DNA of 64,000 bases from Sphingomonas psychrotolerans (GCF_002796605.1 NZ_CP024923.1:4099501-4163500), one strand, 5' to 3'; shown: positions 26,645 to 36,596, counted from the stretch's first letter. The notes: generated by a model not told the origin, from the sequence alone. Made by a program: numbers and translations.

Positions 26645-27855
26645 CACGGCACTCCGGAAATCGACGCCTCCCTAGCAGATCGCGAACCGCGCGCCAGCGG
26701 CCGCAGCCCGATCAGCGGCCGCAGCCAGCCGATCCGACGCCCGATCGCATAGACCGTGAAGCAGATCGCAGTGGTGCCGCCGAGCAGAAGCGCGAACTCG
26801 GCGAACGGGTTGAGGTCCAGCGGCAGGCTGTACCATGCGATCACCACGATTGCGGGATGGTGGATGATATAGAAAGGGAACACGGCCTCGGCGAGCGGCT
26901 TGCGCCATTCGTGATCGCGGTTCCACCAGGTCTCGGCGACGTGAAACAAGGCCGGGATCATGCCCCACGCCATCACCGCACGCGCCGCACGGTCGAGTGC
27001 CATCAGCTCATGTGAAGGCACGGCAGTGCCCGGATAGGCGATCTCGATCGCCACGATCACGGCTCCCGCGATTGCTGCTGCCGCGAGCGCGGCCTTCCAG
27101 ATGCGGGCGACCGCCAGCCAGAGCTGCGGCGCGCCGGCTAGCGCGAAGCCGAACAGGAAAAGCGGCACATATTGGCTGTGGCCGCCCCAGTCCGACACCA
27201 GCCCCTGGCGTTCCGGCGCGACGAACAACAGGCCGAGCCTGAGCGTGACGAGCACGACGGCCGGCACCCAAAGCAATCGCCACCGGTGCGTCAGCCAGTC
27301 GGCGAGGCGCGCGAGTGCACGCAACACCTTCGGGCCGCGCCATGCCAGCGCCGCGGCCAGAAGCAGGCTGTAGGCGGCGAGATAGGCGACGAACCAGAGA
27401 TGTTCCCAGCTCGGGAATTCGCGCTCGTAGAAGCTGCCGGCGCGCCAATAGTCGATCGCCCAGAAGCGGAGATAGCCATGTGGGTAGCCGGTCTCCATCA
27501 CTCGCACCCACATCTCGACCGGCACGACCGCCGCCATGCCGAAGGCGAGCGGCACCAGCAGCCGGAGCGCGCGCGAGCGGGCGAAGGCCGGCGCGCCGCC
27601 CGATCGATCGAACAATTTGCGTGAGGCATAGCCCGAAACCGCGAACAGCAAGGGGAGCCGCCATGGTGTCAGCAGCGCCATCGGCGCGATCAGTTGGGGA
27701 TAGCTGTGGCTGGTCTTGATCACCCACGCCCAGGGCGCGAACACCATCGCGACGTGATAGACGATCAGCAGCGCGAACGCGGCGATGCGCAACCAGTCCA
27801 TGCCGTAATGGCGTTGGCTCTGCTGGGTACCGATATTCGCGCGGGGCGCTGTCAA
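26644..27855 (-). CDS. Acyltransferase 3 family membrane protein
   Basis: A multi-spanning (about 10 TM) acyltransferase-3 protein of about 403 residues. The N-terminus carries [23 protein letters not shown], in which the conserved Arg and His are the family hallmark, then [18 protein letters not shown]. Such proteins O-acylate sugars or lipids at the membrane. The TTG start is a guess: it has GAGG eight bases upstream and yields a short N-terminal tail; other starts up to 27936 are open. First gene of the acyltransferase-asparaginase-nuclease operon, divergent from ispG. Confidence 0.8.
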   Translation of the reverse strand: MTAPRANIGTQQSQRHYGMDWLRIAAFALLIVYHVAMVFAPWAWVIKTSHSYPQLIAPMALLTPWRLPLLFAVSGYASRKLFDRSGGAPAFARSRALRLLVPLAFGMAAVVPVEMWVRVMETGYPHGYLRFWAIDYWRAGSFYEREFPSWEHLWFVAYLAAYSLLLAAALAWRGPKVLRALARLADWLTHRWRLLWVPAVVLVTLRLGLLFVAPERQGLVSDWGGHSQYVPLFLFGFALAGAPQLWLAVARIWKAALAAAAIAGAVIVAIEIAYPGTAVPSHELMALDRAARAVMAWGMIPALFHVAETWWNRDHEWRKPLAEAVFPFYIIHHPAIVVIAWYSLPLDLNPFAEFALLLGGTTAICFTVYAIGRRIGWLRPLIGLRPLARGSRSAREASISGVP

Positions 27856-27944
27856 AACCTTGTCCTCGACCACTCGCGCCTTTCGCGGCGAGGCGCAGAG
27901 GGCTATATGCGGGGCGAGTAAGCAAAGCGTTAGCAAGGAAGTCC

Positions 27945-29069
27945 ATGTCCCTCCGCCCGTGGCGCGACATCGTGCGTCGACAAAGCCGCCAGATCATGGT
28001 GGGCAACGTCCCCGTCGGCGGCGACGCGCCGGTGACGGTGCAGACGATGACCAACACCGCGACTTCGGATCCGCGCGCGACGATCGATCAGATCCGCCGG
28101 TGCGAGGACGCCGGCGTCGACATCATCCGGGTGAGCTGCCCCGATGTCGAAAGCACGGCGGCACTCAAGCAGATCGTCCGCGCTGCCCGGGTGCCAATCG
28201 TCGCCGATATCCATTTCCACTATAAGCGCGCGCTCGAGGCTGCCGATGCGGGCGCCGCGTGCCTGCGCATCAATCCGGGCAATATCGGTTCGGCCGACCG
28301 GGTGAACGAAGTGGTCAACGCCGCCAAGGCAAATGGCTGCGCTATCCGGATCGGCGTCAATGGGGGCAGCCTCGAAAAGGACCTGCTCGAGAAATATGGC
28401 GAGCCCTGCCCGGAGGCATTGGTCGAGTCGGCGCTCGATCACATCAAGCTGCTTCAGGATCGCGACTTCCACGAATTCAAGGTCGCGGTGAAGGCGAGCG
28501 ACCTGTTCCTCGCGGTCGCCGCCTATCAGCAGCTCGCCGACCAGGTCGATTGCCCGTTGCATCTCGGCATCACCGAAGCAGGCGGATTCGTCGGCGGGAC
28601 GGTCAAGTCCTCGATCGGGATCGGCTCGTTGCTCTGGTACGGGATCGGCGACACGATCCGCGTCTCGCTGTCGGCCGAGCCGGAGGAGGAAGTCCGCGTC
28701 GGCTTCGAGATCCTCAAGGCGCTCGGCATCCGCAACCGCGGGGTCCGGGTCGTCTCGTGCCCCAGCTGTGCACGGCAGGGCTTCGACGTGATCCGCACCG
28801 TTCAGGCATTGGAAGAGCGGCTCCAGCATATCCGCACCCCGATGTCGCTCAGCGTGCTCGGCTGCGTGGTCAACGGCCCCGGCGAGGCGCGCGAGACCGA
28901 TATCGGGATCACCGGCGGCGGTAACGGCAAGCACATGGTCTATCTGTCGGGCGTGACCGATCACCATGTTCAGGACGCCGGCATGATCGAGCACATCGTC
29001 CGGCTGGTCGAGGCCAAGGCCGCCGAGATCGAAGCCGCCGAGAGCGCCGCGGCCCAGGCGGCGGCGTGA
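27945..29069 (+). CDS. ispG: (E)-4-hydroxy-3-methylbut-2-enyl-diphosphate synthase (flavodoxin)
   Basis: A 374-residue [4Fe-4S] enzyme of the MEP isoprenoid pathway. It has [15 protein letters not shown] at the N-terminus, the TIM-barrel motif [14 protein letters not shown] and RINPGNIG, and the C-terminal cluster-binding [14 protein letters not shown] plus [22 protein letters not shown]. Length is typical for the bacterial two-domain form. The ATG is close to the divergent acyltransferase gene; the stop overlaps the next gene's GTG (GTGA). Confidence 0.96.
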   Translation: MSLRPWRDIVRRQSRQIMVGNVPVGGDAPVTVQTMTNTATSDPRATIDQIRRCEDAGVDIIRVSCPDVESTAALKQIVRAARVPIVADIHFHYKRALEAADAGAACLRINPGNIGSADRVNEVVNAAKANGCAIRIGVNGGSLEKDLLEKYGEPCPEALVESALDHIKLLQDRDFHEFKVAVKASDLFLAVAAYQQLADQVDCPLHLGITEAGGFVGGTVKSSIGIGSLLWYGIGDTIRVSLSAEPEEEVRVGFEILKALGIRNRGVRVVSCPSCARQGFDVIRTVQALEERLQHIRTPMSLSVLGCVVNGPGEARETDIGITGGGNGKHMVYLSGVTDHHVQDAGMIEHIVRLVEAKAAEIEAAESAAAQAAA

Positions 29070-29476
29070 TACTAGCTTCGAGCTATTTCGCGGCGTTCGC
29101 GACATGGCTCGTGCTCGGTGTCGCGCTGGTGCTCGTTCGGCAGGGGCTGATCTGGGTCGCGCTCACACGACTGAAGCCGGCGATCTCGCGCCGCATCCAA
29201 TTGCCGGAGGGGCATCGCATCAGCGAACCAATGCGGCTCGGAATCGCGTACACAGTCGCGACATGGGGCGGCAGGCTGGGGGTCGGCTATCTGATCGCGC
29301 CGCCGTTTCATCTCGTCCTTGTCGGCTTCGATAGCGGCTGGACCGTGCAGATCGGCATCGTACTGACCGGCGTGCTGGGCATCGCCGCAGCGGTGTTCGC
29401 GCTCGATCGGGGGATGGCATCATGGGTTCGCAACGCGGCCAACCTTCCTGCCGACTGGCGCACGCGGGCGGTATGA
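29066..29476 (+). CDS. Membrane protein of unknown function
   Basis: A 136-residue protein with about three hydrophobic segments ([50 protein letters not shown]). The GTG overlaps the ispG stop. No family recognised; it may be an accessory to its neighbour or a passenger. Confidence 0.65.
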   Translation: MILASSYFAAFATWLVLGVALVLVRQGLIWVALTRLKPAISRRIQLPEGHRISEPMRLGIAYTVATWGGRLGVGYLIAPPFHLVLVGFDSGWTVQIGIVLTGVLGIAAAVFALDRGMASWVRNAANLPADWRTRAV

Positions 29477-29537
29477 TCAGGGATTCCGCGACGCGTTAGC
29501 CGGCTGGTAAGCAGCGGAGTCTAGTCTCGGCTGCGAT

Positions 29538-30023
29538 ATGCGGTGGGCATTCCTCTCGGTCGTGGCGATCGGCGTCGTCATCGGTGTGATGGCGCCGGTC
29601 AAGCGGGCGCCTGCACCGGCCCCGGTCGTTGCCCTTGCTGAGGCTGCGCCCGCCGACGTGCCGGTCGAGACCGTGATCAAGTCCGATAACCGCGGTCATT
29701 TCTTCGCCTTCGCCCAGGTGGAGGGAGAAACGGTGAAGTTCCTCGTCGATACCGGCGCCGACATGGTCGCGCTCACGCTCGATGATGCTCGGCGTGCCAA
29801 GGTCAAGTTCGATCCCGAACGGTTCGATGTCGTCGCGCGCGGCGCCTCGGGCGATGTCTACGGCCAGCGCGTGGTGATCGACGACATCGTCCTCGACGGC
29901 AAACGCGTGCGCGACGTCCATGCCGCGGTGGTCGAGGACCTCGACGTGTCGCTGCTTGGCCAATCCTATCTGCGCAAGCTGCGTTCGGTCCATCTGGCCG
30001 GCGACGAGATGCGGCTGCGCTAG
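29538..30023 (+). CDS. Retropepsin-like clan AA aspartic protease
   Basis: A 161-residue protein with an N-terminal TM or signal anchor and a Pro/Ala linker, then one retropepsin fold: HFFAFAQVEGETVKFLVDTGAD with catalytic Asp71, and the closing LLGQSYLRKL strand. It belongs to the alphaproteobacterial family known as TIGR02281-type (recalled). Active enzymes are homodimers since each chain gives one Asp. Probably faces the periplasm; substrate unknown. Confidence 0.87.
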   Translation: MRWAFLSVVAIGVVIGVMAPVKRAPAPAPVVALAEAAPADVPVETVIKSDNRGHFFAFAQVEGETVKFLVDTGADMVALTLDDARRAKVKFDPERFDVVARGASGDVYGQRVVIDDIVLDGKRVRDVHAAVVEDLDVSLLGQSYLRKLRSVHLAGDEMRLR

Positions 30024-30064
30024 ACAGACGTGACCTCGGCGCGCGCGGCGGCTATGCGCGCCTT

Positions 30065-30964
30065 ATGCGGGGTCCCAACACTGTTGCACTAGGCGTCGCG
30101 TCGGCGGGAATCGCACTCTATGCGATCATGGACGCAGTGATGAAGGCTGTGTCGATCGAGATCGGCGCGTACAACACTCTGGTCTGGCGGATCGGCGTCG
30201 CGGTACTGCTGACCGGCGCGGTCTATGCCTGCACCCGGCCCACCTTGCCGAATCGGGGCACGATGAAAGTGCATTTCGGCCGCAGCATCCTCGTCGCGGT
30301 GATGGCGATCGCCTTTTTCTGGGGGATCGTCCGCGTGCCGCTGGCGGAGGCGATCGCGCTGTCGTTCATCGCCCCGCTGATCGCACTCGGCCTCGCTGCA
30401 CTGTTCCTCAAGGAAAGCATCAATTCGCAATCCATATGGGGCTCATTGCTCGGGCTGGCGGGAGTCGCGGTGGTGGTCGCCGGGCGGGTCGGCGGGACGC
30501 ACAGCCATGAGACCGTGCTCGGCATGGCTGCGGTGTTGTTCTCGGCAGTGGTCTACGCGATGAACCTCGTCGTCGCGCGGCATCAGGCGCAGATGGCCAG
30601 GCCGCTGGAGATTGCGTTTTTCCAGAATTTATTCGTGCTCGGGCTGCTGGCGCTCGCGGCGCCGTGGTGGCTGGCGGTGCCGGCGGCGGCGCATTGGCCG
30701 GGAATCGTCATTGCGGCTTTGCTGGCGGTCGTGTCGCTGCTTCTGCTTTCCTGGGCCTATGCCCGTGCCGAAGCGCAGGTGTTGCTCCCGGTCGAATATA
30801 CCGCCTTCATCTGGGCGTCGCTGATGGGCTGGTGGATGTTCGACGAGAAGCTGACGCTCGCTACCGTGGCGGGCACCGTGTTGATCGTGGCGGGCTGCCT
30901 GCTCGCCGCGCGCAAGAAAGGCGGCCACGGCGCCGCACCCGAAGCAGAGGCAGCGTTCCCATGA
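30065..30964 (+). CDS. EamA/DMT family transporter
   Basis: A 299-residue integral membrane protein with ten TM segments in two EamA repeats. The first repeat ends near VAEAIALSFIAPLIALGLAALFLKE-like sequence and the second near VEYTAFIWASLMGWWMFDEKLT, both typical repeat ends. It likely exports metabolites or drugs. Its stop overlaps the next start (ATGA), beginning a run of four tightly packed genes. Confidence 0.9.
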   Translation: MRGPNTVALGVASAGIALYAIMDAVMKAVSIEIGAYNTLVWRIGVAVLLTGAVYACTRPTLPNRGTMKVHFGRSILVAVMAIAFFWGIVRVPLAEAIALSFIAPLIALGLAALFLKESINSQSIWGSLLGLAGVAVVVAGRVGGTHSHETVLGMAAVLFSAVVYAMNLVVARHQAQMARPLEIAFFQNLFVLGLLALAAPWWLAVPAAAHWPGIVIAALLAVVSLLLLSWAYARAEAQVLLPVEYTAFIWASLMGWWMFDEKLTLATVAGTVLIVAGCLLAARKKGGHGAAPEAEAAFP

Positions 30965-31440
30965 CTCAAATCCGCCCCGCCACGCCCGCCGACGTGCCGC
31001 TGATCTTGCGCCTCGTGCGCGAACTTGCCGAGTTCGAACGCGAGCCCGATGCCGTCGAGGCGACCGAGGAGATGCTGGAGGCGGCGCTGTTCGGCCCGCG
31101 CGTGACGGCGGAGGCGGTGATCGCCGAGCTGGACGGCGCCCCGGCCGGCTTTGCGCTGTTCTTCCAGAACTTCTCGACCTGGACCGGCCGGCCGGGAATC
31201 TATCTCGAGGATCTCTACGTCACGCCGGCAGCGCGCGGGGCGGGGGTCGGCACCGCGTTGCTGCGGCACCTCGCCGGCATCGCGCTGGCACGCGGCTGCG
31301 GTCGATTCGAATGGGCAGTGCTCGACTGGAACGAGCCCGCGATCAATTTCTACCGCGCGATGGGCGCAGTGGGCATGGACGAATGGCGCGTCCAGCGTGT
31401 CGCGGGCGACGCGCTGGTCAAGCTGGCGGGGGGCGGCTGA
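30961..31440 (+). CDS. GNAT family N-acetyltransferase (SSAT-like)
   Basis: A 159-residue acetyltransferase resembling spermidine/thialysine acetyltransferases: IRPATPADVPLILRLVRELAEFE, FALFFQNFSTWTGRPGIYLEDLYV, and the acetyl-CoA loop RGAGVGTALLRHLA, then WAVLDWNEPAINFYRAMGA. The FFQNFSTW and EDLYV segments are characteristic of this subgroup, which acts on polyamines or lysine analogues; the substrate is an inference. It overlaps both neighbours by 4 and 1 bases. Confidence 0.88.
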   Translation: MTQIRPATPADVPLILRLVRELAEFEREPDAVEATEEMLEAALFGPRVTAEAVIAELDGAPAGFALFFQNFSTWTGRPGIYLEDLYVTPAARGAGVGTALLRHLAGIALARGCGRFEWAVLDWNEPAINFYRAMGAVGMDEWRVQRVAGDALVKLAGGG

Positions 31441-31757
31441 TGGCGTGGCTGCTGCTCATCCTCGGCGGCTGCTTCGAGGTCGGCTTCACCACGTGCCTCC
31501 GCTACGCCGACGGCTTTCGCAACATCCCCTGGACTCTCGGCTTTCTCGTCACCGCGACGCTGTCGATGGTGTTGCTCGAAATGGCGTCGCGCAGCATTCC
31601 GATGGGGACTGCTTATGCGGTGTGGACCGGGATCGGCGCGGTCGGCGCGGTGGTCGTGGGCATGTTGTGGTTCGGCGAGCCGGTCACGGTGCTGCGCTCG
31701 CTGCTGATCCTCGGCGTGGTCGCCTGCATCGCCGGCCTCAAGCTGACGGCGCACTGA
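31440..31757 (+). CDS. SMR family small efflux/guanidinium exporter-like protein
   Basis: A 105-residue four-TM protein. The conserved membrane Glu lies in LGGCFEVGFTTCLRYADGF, followed by the GTAYAVWTGIGAVGAVVVGMLWFGE signature of the small multidrug resistance family. The FEVGF/TTCLRYADG sequence is closer to SugE/Gdx (guanidinium or quaternary ammonium export) than to EmrE. It works as a dimer exchanging protons. Start overlaps the GNAT stop by one base. Confidence 0.87.
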   Translation: MAWLLLILGGCFEVGFTTCLRYADGFRNIPWTLGFLVTATLSMVLLEMASRSIPMGTAYAVWTGIGAVGAVVVGMLWFGEPVTVLRSLLILGVVACIAGLKLTAH

Positions 31758-32113
31758 TGGCGGTCGACGAAGGGCTCGTCGCGTGGGTGACCGAGGCGCT
31801 CGAACCCCTCGGCAGCGTGACGATGCGCCGGATGATGGGCGGCGCGACGCTCTATCTCGGCGGCGCGCCGTTCGCGATCGTCACTTCGGACGGCATGCTG
31901 CGATTCAAGGCCGATGCCGAGAGCGACGCATTGTGGGACGCCGCAGGCTGCGAGCGCTTCAGCTACGAATTCGCCAACGGCCGGATCGGCACCATGAACT
32001 ATCGCCGCGCGCCGGAGGACGTGTACGACGACGCCGACGCGATGCGCGAATGGGCCGCGCTGGGGATCGCCGCCGGACAGCGCGCGCCGAAGAAGAAGCC
32101 GAAGAAGCGCTAG
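31757..32113 (+). CDS. TfoX/Sxy N-terminal domain protein
   Basis: A 118-residue protein with the TfoX N-terminal domain: LEPLGSVTMRRMMGGATLYLGGAPFAIV, LRFKADAES, FSYEFANGRIGTMNYRRAPED. It ends in a lysine tail (APKKKPKKR). Family members include competence regulators in gammaproteobacteria, but the stand-alone N-terminal domain has no defined role here. Coupled to the SMR gene by a one-base overlap (TGATG). Confidence 0.87.
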   Translation: MAVDEGLVAWVTEALEPLGSVTMRRMMGGATLYLGGAPFAIVTSDGMLRFKADAESDALWDAAGCERFSYEFANGRIGTMNYRRAPEDVYDDADAMREWAALGIAAGQRAPKKKPKKR

Positions 32114-32114
32114 C

Positions 32115-32639
32115 ATGCTCAGGCGCCGCGCATCGCTGAGTGTGATGGTAGTCTTGCTCGTGGCAGCAAACACCGCATTCTTCGCGTGGCGCTGGCACAG
32201 CGTCGATGCGGTGGGGACGGTCACTTGGGTCGGTATCGATTCACTCTCCATCGAGGTGCCCGCCAGCCAACCCGCGGTGCGCCTGCATCAGGGAGAGTGG
32301 GACAGCAACGACAAGGGCCTCGCGGCTTCCATGAGCCCGGTGCAAACCATGGCCGGCCGGGAGCGAGCGCTGGCATTCATCACTCTCGCCCCGCAGCCGA
32401 CCTACGCGCATTTCATCGAAGCGATTCGGGATCTGAAAGCACGAAGGGTCTGTAACGTGGCAGTGCGCGAAGGCGGCCGCCCATGGCGTGCGACGATACC
32501 GTTGCCGGACGGTTCGTTCGATGGACTGGACGTGCCCGCACTGGTCTTGTGTGGTCAACAGCTCGGAGATGCGGGCTTTTCCGGCACCCTTCCGCCGGAC
32601 GGCCCGATTCGCCTTCTCCCCAGGGGCACTGACCAATAG
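32115..32639 (+). CDS. Membrane-anchored hypothetical protein
   Basis: A 174-residue protein with one N-terminal TM helix (LSVMVVLLVAANTAFFAW) and a periplasmic part with two cysteines (RRVCNV, LVLCGQ) that could pair. The stretch TYAHFIEAIRDLKARRVCNVAV has a helix-strand pattern vaguely like the periplasmic domain of ExbD/TolR; this is weak. It directly follows the tfoX-like gene by one base. Function unknown. Confidence 0.6.
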   Translation: MLRRRASLSVMVVLLVAANTAFFAWRWHSVDAVGTVTWVGIDSLSIEVPASQPAVRLHQGEWDSNDKGLAASMSPVQTMAGRERALAFITLAPQPTYAHFIEAIRDLKARRVCNVAVREGGRPWRATIPLPDGSFDGLDVPALVLCGQQLGDAGFSGTLPPDGPIRLLPRGTDQ

Positions 32640-32821
32640 GCCGGCTATCGGGCGGCAGCCCTTAAATTGACTCAGTTCACGGAAACGCGATTCATCTCGC
32701 AATATTCTTTCGCGAAGCGAAGTGAATTGCGGACCTGTCAAAGAGCAGCGGAACGGCTTCCGGCGCGTCGAGCGCCGCAGGCGAAATCCTACATTGCAAG
32801 CCGGACGACGCGCGCGTGCGG

Positions 32822-33274
32822 CTAATCCGGTAGCATGGCGGTCTGGCGCAGGGCTTCGCCCAACGCCAGCGCTGCCGACGAAGCAAGGTTCATCGAGCGT
32901 ACCGCTGGCCGCATCGGAATGCGCACCCGTGCATCGCAGGCATCGGCGACAACAGTCGGAACGCCCGCGCTTTCCTTTCCGAAGAGCAGGATATCGTCGG
33001 GCAGGAAGCTGAAATCGAACGCAGATCGCGCGCTCTTCGTGGTGAACAGCACCAGCCTTTGCGAACCGATGGTCGCCCTGAACGCGTCGAAACCGGCATG
33101 CCGTGCAACGACGACATGGTCGATATAGTCCATCGCGGTCCGGCGCACCCGTCGATCCTCCCATTCGAACCCCATAGGCTCGATCAGGTCCACAGCGGCG
33201 CCGAGACATGCGCCGAGCCGCAGGACGGCGCCGACGTTTCCAGCAATTTCGGGTTCGAAGAGAGCGATCCGCAT
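32822..33274 (-). CDS. trmL: tRNA (cytidine(34)-2'-O)-methyltransferase TrmL
   Basis: A 150-residue SPOUT methyltransferase that 2'-O-methylates the wobble base of tRNA-Leu. It shows MRIALFEPEIAGNVGAVLRL, the SAM knot motifs LLFGKESAGVP and VRIPMRPAVRSMNLASSAALALGEALRQ. Length matches TrmL exactly. The start was set at MRIALFEP; upstream sequence in the same frame is basic and unlike the family. The 182-bp gap between it and the convergent gene at 32115 has no gene. Confidence 0.94.
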   Translation of the reverse strand: MRIALFEPEIAGNVGAVLRLGACLGAAVDLIEPMGFEWEDRRVRRTAMDYIDHVVVARHAGFDAFRATIGSQRLVLFTTKSARSAFDFSFLPDDILLFGKESAGVPTVVADACDARVRIPMRPAVRSMNLASSAALALGEALRQTAMLPD

Positions 33275-33371
33275 CGCGGCTGATTGGTGTCTGCGCGCCC
33301 GCCATGCAAGCCTGCGCTGCGCGGCCGCGGACATTCCGTCGCGACCTCCTCTCCCGGCAGGGAGGGAAGTC

Positions 33372-34016
33372 CTAACCGCCCAGCACGTTGATCGTGAACG
33401 CGACGATGCCGAGGTTGAACACGAACGCCGCGAGGCAGTGCAAAGTCACGACTTTCCGGAGGCCCCGATCGGTGACGCTGACGTCGCTGGTCTGGAAGGT
33501 CATGCCGAGGCAGAAGGCGAAATAGACGAAGTCCCAATAATCGGGCTCGGGCGTCTCGGGGAATTGCAGTCCCCCGGCGTCGCCGCCATCGCCGGCACGA
33601 TAATAAAGATGGGCATAATGCAGGGTGTAGATCGTGTTGCTGAATACCCAGCACAAAACGAGCGTGCCGACGATCAGTGCGATCGATCGCATGTCGGGCG
33701 AATCGCCCTGCATCAATTCGCTGGCGACTGCGACGAGAACGACGAGGCTCACCGCGAGGGTGAGGAACAGCAGCAACAGCCGGTTGGCGTCGTTGCGTTC
33801 GGCCGACCTCCGCATGTCGCCCGACCGGTGGTGCAGCAGTGGCAGCGAGATCAGCAGAAACAGCGCCGCGCCCATGTCGAACGCGATCATCGTGCCCGTG
33901 CGCAGGCCAAAATAGGGAATCGCCAAGGTCGCGGCGATTGCAGTCGCCGCGGCGAAGATCAGAAAGCGCGGCGGCGCAATCAGATTGCCGATGCCGCGTT
34001 GAGAGCGTTCCGTCAT
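33372..34016 (-). CDS. DUF1345 family membrane protein
   Basis: A 214-residue membrane protein with about six TM segments. Family landmarks are SNTIYTLHYAHLYYR, GLQFPETPEPDYWDFVYFAFCLGMTFQTSDVSV and the terminal FVFNLGIVAFTINVLGG. The FxFCLGMTFQTSDV block resembles an ion-channel-like pore element, but the function of DUF1345 is not established. Weak CTCCC-GGCA-GGGAG hairpin just after the stop (33351-33364) could terminate it. Confidence 0.88.
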   Translation of the reverse strand: MTERSQRGIGNLIAPPRFLIFAAATAIAATLAIPYFGLRTGTMIAFDMGAALFLLISLPLLHHRSGDMRRSAERNDANRLLLLFLTLAVSLVVLVAVASELMQGDSPDMRSIALIVGTLVLCWVFSNTIYTLHYAHLYYRAGDGGDAGGLQFPETPEPDYWDFVYFAFCLGMTFQTSDVSVTDRGLRKVVTLHCLAAFVFNLGIVAFTINVLGG

Positions 34017-34101
34017 CGCGGCAGCCTAGCGTCGGTCGGGCGCCGGGGCCAGCGGTGGCGGGCGTACCGGGCCGACGCGATGCATCGGCCCGGAAACTGC
34101 C

Positions 34102-34671
34102 TCAGCCGTGCGAGACCTCGACCGATTCCTTCGCCGCCGCCTTGTCGCTATTGTAGCGCTCGATCGCCTCGAGCGTGATGCGGCGCGCATCGTCGGCGCC
34201 GCCCCAGGTGCCGACGCGCACCCACTTCTTCTTCTCGAGGTCCTTATAGTGGGTGAAGAAATGCTCGATCTGCTCCATCACGATGCTGGGCAGATCGTCC
34301 TTTTCCTCGATGTCCGAATAATAAGGGAAGGTCTTGTCGTCGGGGACGCAGACCAGTTTCTCGTCGCCCCCGGCCTCGTCCTCGAGGTTGAGCACTGCGA
34401 TCGGACGCGCGCGGACGACGCAGCCCGGGATGAACGGCGAGCGCGCGATCACCAGCGCGTCGAGCGGATCTCCGTCGGGCGAAAGCGTATGCGGCACGAA
34501 GCCGTAATTAGCCGGATAGCGCATCGGCGTGTGGAGGATGCGATCGACGAACAGTGCGCCGCTGGCCTTGTCGAACTCGTATTTCACGGGTTCGCCGCCG
34601 GTCGGCACTTCGATGATGACGTTGAGGGTGTGCGGCGGATTATCGCCGACCGGAATCAAATCGATACGCAT
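34102..34671 (-). CDS. ppa: Inorganic pyrophosphatase (family I)
   Basis: A 189-residue soluble enzyme that hydrolyses pyrophosphate from biosynthetic reactions. Signature DGDPLDALVI (three metal-binding Asp) is present, as are EVPTGGEPVKYEFDK, MRYPANYGFVPHT and the KDLEKKKWVRVG stretch. The C-terminal tail extends slightly past the E. coli length (175). Monocistronic in appearance, 35 bases downstream of the M61 peptidase gene. Confidence 0.96.
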   Translation of the reverse strand: MRIDLIPVGDNPPHTLNVIIEVPTGGEPVKYEFDKASGALFVDRILHTPMRYPANYGFVPHTLSPDGDPLDALVIARSPFIPGCVVRARPIAVLNLEDEAGGDEKLVCVPDDKTFPYYSDIEEKDDLPSIVMEQIEHFFTHYKDLEKKKWVRVGTWGGADDARRITLEAIERYNSDKAAAKESVEVSHG

Positions 34672-34706
34672 TGCGGACCTTGCTTGGTTGGCGTCTCCGT
34701 CCCGTC

Positions 34707-36596
34707 TCAGCGGGGCTGGAGCAGCTTGTCGAGGCCAGCCTCTCCCGTGGCCGTCTTCACGAGGTGCGGATAGCGAAGCCCGCCATGATAGTCGATGGCG
34801 ACTTCACGGTAGCGCTCGCCGCTTTTCAGCAGCAACTTGATGGGATCCTTGCCGCCTTTGGCTTCCTTGACCGCCTGCTTGAGCCGGTCGCCGGTATAGG
34901 CGCGACCGTTCACTGCGACGATCTCGTCGCCCAGATCCACGCCCGCCTCGAAGGCCGGGCTGTCCCACGCGACGGTGGTGATGCCCTTCGGCCCGAGCGT
35001 CAGCCCCAGCGAGTAAGCGAGATCGACCACGGTCTTGCCGGTCGCCTTGTTGGGCTCCTCGGTATAGACCAGTTTGTAGCCGTTGCGCTCGAATCCGGCG
35101 AGCGGCGCGCGCTGCGACACCTGATTGACGCGCTGATCGAGCAGGGTGCGCCAGTCATAAGGCTGGATCGCGTTCAGCGTGCGGACGACATCGTCGAAAG
35201 TGTAGGTCACTTCGCCATAATCGCCGTCGCGGCCCTGGAAGAAGGCGCGCGCGAAATCGTCGATGGACTTCATGCCCTTCGATTGCTCGCGCAGGACCGA
35301 ATCGACTTCCATCCAGATCAGCAGGCCCTCGTTGTAATAATCCTCCGAGCGCTGCCAGCTCACCCAGCCTTTCGGGGCGCGCGCGGAAATCACCGGATCG
35401 TTGGTGGTGTCGCCCATCGGCCGCCACTCGCGCGCCTTGCGATTGTCGAGGCTCGCCATGATGCTCGCATAGGATTCGAGCGTGTCGTTCTTGCTCACCA
35501 GCCCCGAGCGTGCCTGAAACACATAGCCCCAGAACTGCGTCTGGCCCTCATAGACCCACAGCAGCGAGCCGCGGGTGGGCGTGCGATAATCGGGCGCCCA
35601 TTGGTCGGCGCCGCGGCGATATTTGCCATCCCAGCTATGGGTGAATTCGTGCGGTAGCAGATTGCGGCCGGTGGGGTTGTCGTCCCATTTGATGAAATAG
35701 CCGGGCTTCACGCCGTTCTCGGAGCTGCGGTGATGCTCGAGCCCGATCCCGCCCAACTCGTCGCTGATCGAGAGCAGGAAGTGATATTGGTCGTAGGGCT
35801 GCGACCCCATTGTCTTCACCGTCTGATCGACGAGGCGCTTGTGCGCCTCGATCTGCTCGGGCTTGGCCTCGAGCTCCTCGGGAGTGTCGGCGAAAACGTC
35901 GAGCGTCACCCGCGGGCTGAGCTCGATCGGGCGGTAATAGCGACCGGCGAGCACGGGCGAATCGACCAGCACTTCGTAATTGGTCTTCTCGTAATTGTAG
36001 GTCGATCCGGTCGCTTTCGACGGCAGACCCGACGCGGCCGACCAGCCCTCCGGATATTTCACGCGCGCCTGCACCGGGATGCGGCGGACATAATAGCCAG
36101 CCGGATAGAGGCTCATCGAATTGAACTGGAGGCTCATCATCGCCGGGGTCATGACGATGCGCCCCTGATCGCTCGACGTGGCCGAGGCGAACTGGAATTC
36201 GAGGTCGAGCTTCTTCGCGCCGCCGGGCACGTCGATATGGAAGGCGAACACGTCGACCGGATCGCGCTTCCATTGCAGGCGCTTGCCATTCGCGCTGATC
36301 TGCAATCCGGTGAGCTTCTCGATCTCCCCTCGCGGACCGTGCTTGCCCTGCAGCCATTTGGGATAGAGCAAAACTAGGTGCCCGCTCTTCGCCACGGGGA
36401 TGGTCTGCTTGACTCGAAAGATGCCGCGCTGGGTGTCGGTGGCATCAATGTCGAGCAGTATCGTGCCGGGATAGGCCGTGTCGCGCGCCTCGGGGATCGT
36501 ATCGACGAACGGTGCCGGCTGGGGCGCCGAATTCTGCCCGAGCGCGGGCGCGGCGGTGGCGAGGAGCAGGGCAGCGACGGAAAGCGCACGAAGCAT
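34707..36596 (-). CDS. M61 family metallopeptidase with PDZ domain
   Basis: A 629-residue secreted peptidase. Signal peptide MLRALSVAALLLATAAPALG; N-terminal beta domain with FRVKQTIPVAKSGHLVLLYP and WLQGKHGP; catalytic HEFTH in LLPHEFTHSWDGKYRRG with a downstream Glu (WVYEGQTQFWGYV); C-terminal PDZ domain (about 520-600; DSPAFEAGVDLGDEIVAVNG). This is the glycyl aminopeptidase-like architecture. The ATG was chosen for the signal peptide and AAGAGG nine bases upstream. Cleaves N-terminal residues in the periplasm; specificity uncertain. Confidence 0.92.
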   Translation of the reverse strand: MLRALSVAALLLATAAPALGQNSAPQPAPFVDTIPEARDTAYPGTILLDIDATDTQRGIFRVKQTIPVAKSGHLVLLYPKWLQGKHGPRGEIEKLTGLQISANGKRLQWKRDPVDVFAFHIDVPGGAKKLDLEFQFASATSSDQGRIVMTPAMMSLQFNSMSLYPAGYYVRRIPVQARVKYPEGWSAASGLPSKATGSTYNYEKTNYEVLVDSPVLAGRYYRPIELSPRVTLDVFADTPEELEAKPEQIEAHKRLVDQTVKTMGSQPYDQYHFLLSISDELGGIGLEHHRSSENGVKPGYFIKWDDNPTGRNLLPHEFTHSWDGKYRRGADQWAPDYRTPTRGSLLWVYEGQTQFWGYVFQARSGLVSKNDTLESYASIMASLDNRKAREWRPMGDTTNDPVISARAPKGWVSWQRSEDYYNEGLLIWMEVDSVLREQSKGMKSIDDFARAFFQGRDGDYGEVTYTFDDVVRTLNAIQPYDWRTLLDQRVNQVSQRAPLAGFERNGYKLVYTEEPNKATGKTVVDLAYSLGLTLGPKGITTVAWDSPAFEAGVDLGDEIVAVNGRAYTGDRLKQAVKEAKGGKDPIKLLLKSGERYREVAIDYHGGLRYPHLVKTATGEAGLDKLLQPR

